NCBI GenBank assembly: GCA_035628645.1
Contig: DASPJL010000014.1
Coordinates: 1-8,524, forward strand
DNA: 8,524 nucleotides
Source: DASPJL01 sp035628645
GTDB lineage: Bacteria; Bacteroidota; Bacteroidia; Cytophagales; Cyclobacteriaceae
Direction: 5' to 3'
In this document: positions 1 to 5,533 of the stretch, piece after piece
How the letters are laid out: each line of letters opens with the position of its first letter
Position numbering within the stretch: the first letter of the stretch is position 1
The notes under the pieces: model-generated
Database searches by the model: none
Told to the model about the DNA's origin: nothing
What the model saw: the letters and a program-made list of their open reading frames with translations, nothing else
Translations under genes and position numbers: made by a program

Positions 1-388
1 CTATGGCAAAAACAAGATCATTATTCTGAGCCGATTCCACCAATTTTCTTTGATTAGGCGTCCTAGGTTTAATCACAAAGCCTTTGGCTCCGTACAAAAA
101 CACCTCGTCCTGATCGGGAAAGCTGGCTTCCTCTTCCTCATTTCTCAAATAATTTTGCACATTTTCGGTAGTCACTTTTCCAAATTTATGGTAATGATCT
201 AGCAGCGTATGAAGGACTTCATTGATCCTATATATCTCGGGAGTGGCTCCTTTGATCCTGATTTCATTTCCCCGGCTCACAATTTTACTTTCGGGAAATG
301 CAGAGGCAACTTCTTTTATATTTTTATTTTCTACTCCAAGGAAATCTATCAATGATATGTTTTCCAGTGTGATTACTTTTTCTACCAA
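1..388 (-). CDS. phoH: PhoH family ATPase, N-terminal part (runs off the left edge)
   Basis: This leftward gene gives about 129 residues. It begins (M)VEKVITLENISL, continues through a KH-like N-terminal region (SKIVSRGNEIRIKG) and a helical region (VLHTLLDHYHKFGKVT), and reaches the linker motif KPRTPNQRKLVESAQNN followed by DLVFAI. In PhoH proteins that motif leads straight into the Walker A loop, so the window cuts the gene just before its nucleotide-binding core. PhoH-family proteins are cytoplasmic P-loop ATPases linked to RNA metabolism, and some members respond to phosphate starvation. No in-frame ATG lies between the upstream stop (428-430) and the edge of the conserved N-terminus. 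I chose the TTG at 386-388 because the family usually starts at this VEKVITLEN sequence. An ATA codon at 425-427 would add 13 residues. The gene is divergent from the SAM hydroxide adenosyltransferase operon. Confidence 0.9.
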   Translation of the reverse strand, partial: MVEKVITLENISLIDFLGVENKNIKEVASAFPESKIVSRGNEIRIKGATPEIYRINEVLHTLLDHYHKFGKVTTENVQNYLRNEEEEASFPDQDEVFLYGAKGFVIKPRTPNQRKLVESAQNNDLVFAI

Positions 389-428
389 TCTATTATCCGA
401 GTTTTCTATGGTTTTATACTGTTTTATC

Positions 429-436
429 TAACTTTG
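429..436 (+). promoter_or_regulatory. Candidate Bacteroidota -7 box for the SAM hydrolase operon
   Basis: TAACTTTG matches the Bacteroidota -7 consensus TAnnTTTG exactly and lies 36 bases before the ATG at 473. Transcription would start near 443. No convincing -33 TTG is seen 17-23 bases upstream, so this rests on one element only. Confidence 0.35.
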
Positions 437-444
437 TTGCTTAA

Positions 445-452
445 CAAAAGTA
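445..452 (-). promoter_or_regulatory. Candidate Bacteroidota -7 box for phoH
   Basis: On the minus strand this reads TACTTTTG, an exact TAnnTTTG match, pointing toward phoH. A transcript would begin near 438, about 50 bases before the proposed TTG start. No -33 element is evident. Together with the box at 429-436 it forms an imperfect inverted repeat centred at about 440. Confidence 0.33.
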
Positions 453-472
453 ACAAATTATTAACGGGTTTC

Positions 473-1249
473 ATGGCTTTAATTACTTTTATGTCGGATA
501 TGGGACTGCAGGACCACTATGTAGCCAGCGTAAAAGCCAATATTCTCCAAGTCAATCCTTCTGCTCAAATTATTGACATAAGCCATAACATCGAACCGTT
601 TAACCTTGCCCAAGCTGCCTTTCTCCTAAAGGCTACGGTGAAAAATTTCCCTTCTGGTTCTATACACTTGTATACAGTAGATTCAACCGGAAAAATCAAT
701 GAAAAGTTCATAGCCGCGGAGCTTGAAGGCCATTTCTTTGTTGGTAACGACAATGGTTTGCTTGGACTCATCAGTGAACGGATTGCAGATAAAATAGTTA
801 AGCTTCCTGATAACGAAACTATTTCATCCTTTCCTGAAAAAAATATACTTTCTAAAGCCGCTGCTGCTTTGTCTATGAATATCCCTCTGGAAACACTTGG
901 AACTCCTTTGTCTGAATACAACAGGAAATTATCTCGCCAAATGAGGGTTACTAAAAACCAGATTTCCGGTCATGTAATCTATGTGGACCATTATGGAAAT
1001 TTAATTACGAATATAGAAAAAGATGCTTTTCTGAAAATCAAAAAAGACAGGAATTACATGGTGACTTTTGGCAGAGAGTCTTTAGACAAAATTTATATGA
1101 GCTATCAGTTTGTTGATGACGGCGATTGTGTGGCTATATTTAATGACTTGAACGTATTGGAGCTGGCAATTAACAAGGGAAATGCAAAAGAACTTCTAGG
1201 ATTGTCCTATGACAGCCCCGTTTCTATCACTTTTAACCCTGAATTATAA
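473..1249 (+). CDS. SAM hydroxide adenosyltransferase (DUF62 family)
   Basis: The 258-aa product has the two-domain layout of the DUF62/SAM hydroxide adenosyltransferase family. Members hydrolyse S-adenosylmethionine to adenosine and methionine, and are related to fluorinase and chlorinase. Visible marks are the N-terminal FMSDMGLQDHYVASVKA (residues 6-22), IIDISHNIEPFNLAQAAF (33-50), IHLYTVD with D70, FFVGNDNGLLGLI (88-100), and the C-terminal-domain signature VIYVDHYGNLITNI (168-181). The ending is AINKGNAKELLG. The first two Asp-containing loops are intact. However, the Asp-Arg-His triad described for archaeal members looks incomplete: D70 is present, the Arg position falls on E77/K78, and the His position reads Pro (SSFPEKN, P121). 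I start at ATG 473, where homology begins; an in-frame TTG at 434 would add 13 unrelated residues and lies inside the candidate promoter box. The ABM gene follows after one base. Family assignment is firm; activity is not. Confidence 0.9.
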   Translation: MALITFMSDMGLQDHYVASVKANILQVNPSAQIIDISHNIEPFNLAQAAFLLKATVKNFPSGSIHLYTVDSTGKINEKFIAAELEGHFFVGNDNGLLGLISERIADKIVKLPDNETISSFPEKNILSKAAAALSMNIPLETLGTPLSEYNRKLSRQMRVTKNQISGHVIYVDHYGNLITNIEKDAFLKIKKDRNYMVTFGRESLDKIYMSYQFVDDGDCVAIFNDLNVLELAINKGNAKELLGLSYDSPVSITFNPEL

Positions 1250-1250
1250 T

Positions 1251-1550
1251 ATGATTGTCAGGATTGTAAAGATGACATTTAAGGAAGAAAATATAAATGA
1301 CTTCATTAAGCTTTTTGAAGAGTCGGGGTCAAAAATAGCGGGAATGAAAGGGTGCAGTCACCTGGAATTAATGAAGGATCCTACCAATACTTCTATATTT
1401 TTTACTTATAGCATGTGGGATACTGAAGAAGACTTAAACAACTATCGAAAATCAGAAACATTTAAAAATATATGGGGAAAGTGTAAAAAATATTTTGCAG
1501 CTAAAGCTGAAGCATTTTCCATGGAAACCCTTTTGAAGGTTAAATGCTAG
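1251..1550 (+). CDS. Antibiotic biosynthesis monooxygenase (ABM) domain protein
   Basis: This 99-aa protein is a single ABM-type alpha/beta barrel half of the dimeric ferredoxin-like fold. The pattern is an N-terminal strand MIVRIVKMTFK, a helix INDFIKLFEESG, the strand GCSHLELMKDP (around residues 34-44), FFTYSMWDTEEDLNNYRKS (50-68) and FKNIWGKCKKYFAAKAEAF. The S-x-W-x-x-x-x-x-L-x-x-Y-R pattern is typical of quinol-monooxygenase-like (YgiN/COG1359) proteins, which are small cytoplasmic dimers. The substrate cannot be read from the sequence. The ATG at 1251 follows the stop of the SAM hydrolase gene by one base, so the two are very likely co-transcribed and translationally coupled. A longer frame from 1209 would overlap the upstream gene and adds no homology. 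No terminator is apparent after it. Confidence 0.85.
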   Translation: MIVRIVKMTFKEENINDFIKLFEESGSKIAGMKGCSHLELMKDPTNTSIFFTYSMWDTEEDLNNYRKSETFKNIWGKCKKYFAAKAEAFSMETLLKVKC

Positions 1551-1711
1551 TTGAATTTTAAATGATGTATTTCAAATTATCTTGAGAATAAACAACTTCA
1601 CTAAAATTCCCTTAATTATATTATATTGTAAGTTTTTAATAATATTTAAAGGTCGTCTATAACTTTTTTAAGACTATTATTATAGTTGGAAAAATAGAAA
1701 ATTCAGGCGAT

Positions 1712-4054
1712 ATGAAAAAAATTTACAGGTTAAGCATTTTATTAACAATTGTTTGGGCGCTATTATCAAATAGTTTGGTTGCTCAACAGCTTTCGACCTC
1801 TGCACAAAAAAAATTATACACTGCTAATCAGTTATTTTCTCTAAAAAATTATTCAGCGGCATTACCCATTTATCTTGAACTAAAAAAAGATGCTCCAAAT
1901 AACGCATTGGTTCAATCGAAAATCGGGGCTTGTTATTTTAACAATCTGGAACCTGAAGAAAAGAAAAAAGGGATGCCTTATCTTGAATTTGCAGCCAATA
2001 ATTATGACGAAACTGTTTCCCCTGACGTCTTTTTAACGCTGGGTCAGATGTACCATCTTACTTATAATTTTGACAAGGCACAGGAAAACTATAAGAAGTT
2101 TCAGGATTTAGCGCAGAAACAAAATTATAAGCTGACAGAAGATGAGAAAAGAATAATAGCGACAACTAACTCAGCCAAAAGAATTTATCTGGATAAAACA
2201 GAAGTCAACATTAAAAACTTGGGCGACCCGATAAACTCCGCGTATTCTGAATATAGTCCGGTAATCAAAGCGGATGAAGGTATGATTTGTTTTACATCTC
2301 ACAGACCAAGGGATGAAAAATCCAAAGATCTGTATGAAGATATTTATATAACTGAAAAACTTAATGGCTTGTGGACTTTACCAAAAAGAATTCCATTTAA
2401 TACCAGCTTCAATGTTGGCTCAGCAGGTTTATCTCCGGATGGCCAAAAAATGCTGTTATTTATCGGAGGAGTTAATAATACAGGAGATATCTATACTTCA
2501 AGCCTTGAAGGAACCCAATGGTCAAATCCTGCCAGGATTCCAGGAAGCATTAATTCTAATCACCTGGAAACAAGCGCCAGTACTACATCAGACGAGTCTG
2601 TCCTATATTTTGCAAGTAACAGACCCGGAGGATTCGGAGGATTGGACATCTATAAGATGGAAAAACTTGAGAATGGACAATGGGGTAAAGCCGTAAACCT
2701 TGGACCTAAGATCAATACAAAGTTCAATGAAGATGCACCTTTTATCCATCCAGATAAAAGAACATTATTCTTTACTTCTGACGGCCATCTTGGAATGGGC
2801 GGAAAAGACATTTATAAATCCGTATTGGCTGGAAAAGACTGGACAACGCCCACAAACATGGGCTTCCCTATAAATACTACTTACAATGACAATTACTTTG
2901 TGTTATCTGCTGAAGGAAAAACCGGATACATATCTTCCGACAGAGAAGGCGGACGCGGAGGCCAGGACATTTATGTGGTAGATATGCCTGAAGGAACAAC
3001 GGGAATACCGTTAACATTAATAAAGGGAAGGATATTGGCAGGAGATTCTTTAAAGCCGGTTTCCACGGAAATATATGTGGTAGATAAAGAAACCAATAAA
3101 AAGATCAATTATGTATATAATCCTAATACGACTACTGGTAACTACCTTATCATTTTCCCTCCGGGAAAGAATTACGACATGATAATCGAATCAGAAGGTT
3201 ATCTGCCCTATACCATCAATATTCACGTTCCAAATCAGGATTATTTCTACGAGCTGTTTCAACAAATTCATTTAAGGCCGATCAAACAATTTGATGAGAT
3301 TGTAGGTCAGGAGGTTATTGTAAAAAATGCTTTCTTTGACAGTCAGACGGAGGCTGCTGCGGTAAGTGCGCGACAAGCCAATGAAGCTATGCTGGTAAAA
3401 GACAGTGTGGATTTATTTGAAATGATGGACGCCATTATTGCTTCTTCGGATACTGCAGCTTTTGAATACCTGCTGGATCTGATGTACAATACGCATCCGA
3501 TAGACGAAATCAACTTTGACGCCGTGGAAAATAACAAAATTGAAGGCGCAGAAGCTACATTTTATTATGAGGAAAACCCTATAAACAGCCTGGAAGTAAA
3601 AAAGGTGGGAGAAGAAGTTTTCTATACCCTGCCTACGCTTTACACCTTTAAAAATGATGCGCACAAGAATAAAAAGGTAGAAAAAGTTACCGAAAAGATT
3701 GACGAGTCTATCTTAAACAAAATGGTTAAAGTTTATTTTGACACGGATAAATCAATCTTAAAACAAGAATATTTCACTTCCCTTGATAAAATGATTGAAG
3801 ACATGCAAAAATTCAAATCGTTGCAAATTGAGATTTCAGGGTATGCTGATGCAGACGGAGACGCAGCTTATAACCTTAATCTCTCCAACAACAGGGCAAA
3901 AGAGGTACTTGCCTATTTCAACAAGAGGGGAGTTTCAAGAAGAAGAATCATTGCAAAAGGATATGGCTCTACGGAATCCACGTCCAATGTTGCGGCTACA
4001 AATAACAAGCAGGAAAACAGACGGGTAGAAATAAGGTTGGTAAGCCATAACTAA
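1712..4054 (+). CDS. TPR/PD40 beta-propeller/CRD/OmpA envelope protein, PorE-like layout
   Basis: The 780-aa product starts with a Sec signal peptide (MKKIYRLSILLTIVWALLSNSLVAQQ; cleavage near residue 24). TPR-like helices follow (about 28-160), then a PD40/WD40-like beta-propeller (about 170-425) with SPDG (241-244) and repeated G-G-x-D-I-Y blade motifs ending at residues 314, 368 and 421. A carboxypeptidase-regulatory-like domain comes next (about 436-522), then an acidic linker (about 525-665) and a C-terminal OmpA domain (about 668-778). The OmpA domain keeps the peptidoglycan-binding pair D713 (GYAD) and R728 (LSNNRA) at the usual 15-residue spacing, so it should anchor the protein to peptidoglycan on the periplasmic side of the outer membrane. 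TPR-propeller-CRD-OmpA is the order described for PorE of the type IX secretion system, but related proteins are numerous in Bacteroidota, so orthology is unproven. It is probably monocistronic: a 161-bp AT-rich gap precedes it and a strong terminator follows. Confidence 0.88.
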   Translation: MKKIYRLSILLTIVWALLSNSLVAQQLSTSAQKKLYTANQLFSLKNYSAALPIYLELKKDAPNNALVQSKIGACYFNNLEPEEKKKGMPYLEFAANNYDETVSPDVFLTLGQMYHLTYNFDKAQENYKKFQDLAQKQNYKLTEDEKRIIATTNSAKRIYLDKTEVNIKNLGDPINSAYSEYSPVIKADEGMICFTSHRPRDEKSKDLYEDIYITEKLNGLWTLPKRIPFNTSFNVGSAGLSPDGQKMLLFIGGVNNTGDIYTSSLEGTQWSNPARIPGSINSNHLETSASTTSDESVLYFASNRPGGFGGLDIYKMEKLENGQWGKAVNLGPKINTKFNEDAPFIHPDKRTLFFTSDGHLGMGGKDIYKSVLAGKDWTTPTNMGFPINTTYNDNYFVLSAEGKTGYISSDREGGRGGQDIYVVDMPEGTTGIPLTLIKGRILAGDSLKPVSTEIYVVDKETNKKINYVYNPNTTTGNYLIIFPPGKNYDMIIESEGYLPYTINIHVPNQDYFYELFQQIHLRPIKQFDEIVGQEVIVKNAFFDSQTEAAAVSARQANEAMLVKDSVDLFEMMDAIIASSDTAAFEYLLDLMYNTHPIDEINFDAVENNKIEGAEATFYYEENPINSLEVKKVGEEVFYTLPTLYTFKNDAHKNKKVEKVTEKIDESILNKMVKVYFDTDKSILKQEYFTSLDKMIEDMQKFKSLQIEISGYADADGDAAYNLNLSNNRAKEVLAYFNKRGVSRRRIIAKGYGSTESTSNVAATNNKQENRRVEIRLVSHN

Positions 4055-4074
4055 ATATATTTCTCCATCTGTAC

Positions 4075-4110
4075 AAAAAACACTTTGGTGATCCAAGGTG
4101 TTTTTTTTTT
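4075..4110 (+). terminator. Intrinsic terminator after the OmpA-family gene
   Basis: The left arm AAAAAACACTTTGG (4075-4088) and right arm CCAAGGTGTTTTTT flank a TGAT loop. The stem pairs throughout with one G-U wobble and runs into ten T residues (4101-4110). It sits 20 bases after the stop codon. The A-tract on the left arm could also make it work weakly on the minus strand, though no minus-strand gene reads into it. Confidence 0.88.
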
Positions 4111-4174
4111 GCTAAACCCAAAAATAATATTCAGTAATGTCAGCATTTGCTTAATTTCAAGACTAAAAAGAACT

Positions 4175-4699
4175 ATGCGAAAAGTCATTCTAAACCTTGC
4201 AGTAAGCCTTGATGGATTTATAGAAGGACCAAATGGAGAGTTTGACTGGTGTTATGCAGATCAGGATTATGGTATGGAGGATTTCATGAAAAGAATTGAC
4301 ACTATATTCTTTGGGAGAAAAAGTTATGAGGTAATGCTAAAATTTGAGGCCCTTCCTTATCCGGATAAAATGAAATACATCTTTTCAAATTCTTTTAAAA
4401 CTGAAGCTCCTTTATTGAAAGTACTTTCAGGAAATGTAGTGGAAGAAGTGAGAATATTAAAACAACAACCTGGAAAAGACATCTGGCTTTTCGGTGGCGC
4501 TGAGCTTATCACCACTTTTGTAAATAATGATCTGATTGATGAGCTTCAACTTTCTGTTCATCCTTTATTATTGGGAAAAGGGAAACTGTTGTTTTCAGGA
4601 ATTAACAATAGAATTCAGCTAAGTTTAACAGGTGTGAAACCTTATGATAGCGGGCTGGTGCAGATGTTTTATGAGTTGGGGAAACAAAGTGGCCATTGA
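4175..4699 (+). CDS. Dihydrofolate reductase-like protein, RibD C-terminal family (YwjB/YyaP type)
   Basis: The 174-aa product is a stand-alone RibD-C/DHFR-fold protein. It shows the family's opening VILNLAVSLDGFIEGPNGEFDW (residues 4-25), the nucleotide-site segment IDTIFFGRKSYEVM (41-54), the glycine motif DIWLFGGAELITTF (102-115), and the late signature DELQLSVHPLLLGKGKLLF (122-140). The family binds NAD(P)H. Proteins of this short YwjB/YyaP type are usually annotated as dihydrofolate reductase family, but most have no known substrate, and true folate or riboflavin reductase activity should not be assumed. ATG 4175 was chosen because homology begins there. An in-frame extension upstream would run through the terminator hairpin. 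It begins 64 bases after that terminator, so it needs its own promoter, and it ends 9 bases from the convergent hepT. Confidence 0.88.
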   Translation: MRKVILNLAVSLDGFIEGPNGEFDWCYADQDYGMEDFMKRIDTIFFGRKSYEVMLKFEALPYPDKMKYIFSNSFKTEAPLLKVLSGNVVEEVRILKQQPGKDIWLFGGAELITTFVNNDLIDELQLSVHPLLLGKGKLLFSGINNRIQLSLTGVKPYDSGLVQMFYELGKQSGH

Positions 4700-4708
4700 A
4701 ACATTATG

Positions 4709-5053
4709 CTATTCCGTGGTTTTTATCAGCTTCTCAATTTCAATTTTCAGCAATGGTACATGTTTAATCAATATTGCCCATACATTTTCATCAGAAATAT
4801 TGTCATATGCATGGATAATTTGATTTCTCATACCTATAATTCTTCTGGCATTTTCAATTGGGAACTCAGGATCTATTCTAATTATCCTATTCACGGCTTC
4901 ACCAATAATTTCCAAATCCCTTTCCACTGCCCTCTTTAAAAGAATATTTGATTTATATTGTAAAAAATCCTTAGGGTATTCCTTAAAGTAATTTTCTATC
5001 TCTATAATCGCTCCTTGAATATCATACAGCCACTTCAGAATCCGCTCGTTCAT
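4709..5053 (-). CDS. hepT: HepT-like HEPN ribonuclease toxin (DUF86)
   Basis: The 114-aa, mostly helical protein is a DUF86/HEPN-domain toxin. The active-site motif RX4HXY is complete as RNQIIHAY: R76, H81 and Y83. The helix before it carries the conserved KRAVERDLEIIGEAVNRI (40-57). In characterised HepT/MntA pairs this motif makes an RNase, and the motif tyrosine is AMPylated by the partner MntA, which silences it. The gene lies downstream of mntA on the minus strand. The ATG at 5053 lies inside the end of mntA, a 32-base overlap in another frame that implies translational coupling. A TTG two codons upstream (5059) is possible but less likely. It ends with TAG, converging on the RibD-C gene with only 9 bases between and no visible terminator. 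The length is normal for the family and nothing appears broken. Confidence 0.92.
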   Translation of the reverse strand: MNERILKWLYDIQGAIIEIENYFKEYPKDFLQYKSNILLKRAVERDLEIIGEAVNRIIRIDPEFPIENARRIIGMRNQIIHAYDNISDENVWAILIKHVPLLKIEIEKLIKTTE

Positions 5054-5345
5054 AAACAATTATTTTAGTTTGGTCAATTGACTGTTTAAGAATAGGGTTT
5101 TTAACAGTTTGTACCTCAACCAAATCTATTTCTCTTTGAAATAACTTTTCTAAAGATTCTTTAAAATCCATATAGTTGTCAAAATAATCTGGTAATTCTA
5201 CATTACCGAATTTTACCAAAAAATCAATGTCACTATCTTGATTAAATAAATTTGTCAAGGCAGAACCAAAAACATACAATTCCTTCACTTTATGCTTATC
5301 GCACAAAGAATTTAATTCTTGCTTATGTTTTTTGATCAATTTCAT
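5022..5345 (-). CDS. mntA: MntA-like minimal nucleotidyltransferase antitoxin
   Basis: The 107-aa protein is a minimal nucleotidyltransferase of the DNA polymerase beta superfamily. The catalytic signature GSX10DXD is exact: G27-S28, ten residues, then D39-I40-D41 (in SDIDFLVKF). The third metal-binding Asp is probably D74 in REIDLVEV. In known systems MntA is the antitoxin: it transfers AMP to the active-site tyrosine of HepT rather than simply binding it. The gene comes first on the minus strand and overlaps hepT by 32 bases, so antitoxin is made before toxin. The ATG at 5345 gives a full-length family product. The region just upstream holds two inverted repeats (5355-5370 and 5377-5393) that could be operator sites. 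The gene is divergent from the carbon-nitrogen hydrolase gene. Confidence 0.92.
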   Translation of the reverse strand: MKLIKKHKQELNSLCDKHKVKELYVFGSALTNLFNQDSDIDFLVKFGNVELPDYFDNYMDFKESLEKLFQREIDLVEVQTVKNPILKQSIDQTKIIVYERADSEVAV

Positions 5346-5354
5346 TCCTGAATG

Positions 5355-5370
5355 TGTTTAATTTTAAACA
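5355..5370. promoter_or_regulatory. Perfect inverted repeat upstream of mntA (candidate operator)
   Basis: TGTTTAA-TT-TTAAACA has two perfect 7-bp arms around a 2-bp centre, beginning 10 bases before the mntA ATG. Its position suits an operator over the toxin-antitoxin leader. It is AT-rich, so chance is possible, and no regulator is identified. Confidence 0.35.
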
Positions 5371-5376
5371 GTAATC

Positions 5377-5393
5377 ATTGGATAAACTCCAAT
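5377..5393. promoter_or_regulatory. Inverted repeat ATTGGA-N5-TCCAAT upstream of mntA
   Basis: Perfect 6-bp arms surround a 5-bp spacer, 7 bases beyond the repeat at 5355-5370 and 32 bases from the mntA start. Its arms contain GG/CC, unlike most of this AT-rich gap, which makes it a somewhat better operator candidate than its neighbours. Function is inferred from position only. Confidence 0.3.
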
Positions 5394-5415
5394 TAACGCT
5401 TTTGTCTTTACAAAT

Positions 5416-5441
5416 AAAAGCTTTTTATAAGCGAAATTTCG
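5416..5441. repeat. Pair of 10-bp palindromes in the mntA/hydrolase divergent gap
   Basis: AAAAGCTTTT (5416-5425) and CGAAATTTCG (5432-5441) are perfect self-complementary 10-mers six bases apart. They lie in the 188-bp gap between the divergent mntA and carbon-nitrogen hydrolase starts. They may be regulatory sites, but such short AT-rich palindromes arise readily by chance. Confidence 0.25.
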
Positions 5442-5533
5442 ACAAGTAATCTAAAAACTGAACTAAATTCCATCTTCTCAAAGTTCTAATTCTACCAAGG
5501 AGTTAATATTTTAGTAAAAAACAAAAATAAAAG

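Noticed and set aside
222..431. Rightward open frame of 69 codons opposite phoH
   Set aside because: It is antisense to the conserved phoH N-terminus and has no recognisable protein features.
565..921. Leftward open frame of 118 codons inside the SAM hydrolase gene
   Set aside because: It is a shadow of a well-conserved coding frame; its translation is low in family-like motifs.
1681..1688. TATAGTTG as a -7 box for the OmpA-family gene
   Set aside because: One mismatch to TAnnTTTG and no TTG at the right distance upstream; the nearby TAACTTTT (1660-1667) is no better. The small repeat ACTAT-N4-ATAGT there is too short to call.
3343..3664. Leftward open frames within the linker region of the OmpA-family gene
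   Set aside because: Antisense shadows; the plus-strand frame is continuous through this stretch and carries recognisable domains on both sides.
4706..4939. Rightward open frame opposite hepT
   Set aside because: hepT has a complete RX4HXY motif and a partner gene, so the antisense frame is a by-product.
5496..5501. CAAGGA/AAGGAG as a Shine-Dalgarno sequence for the carbon-nitrogen hydrolase
   Set aside because: It lies more than 30 bases before the ATG at 5534, too far to act as a ribosome binding site, and no nearer in-frame start follows it.
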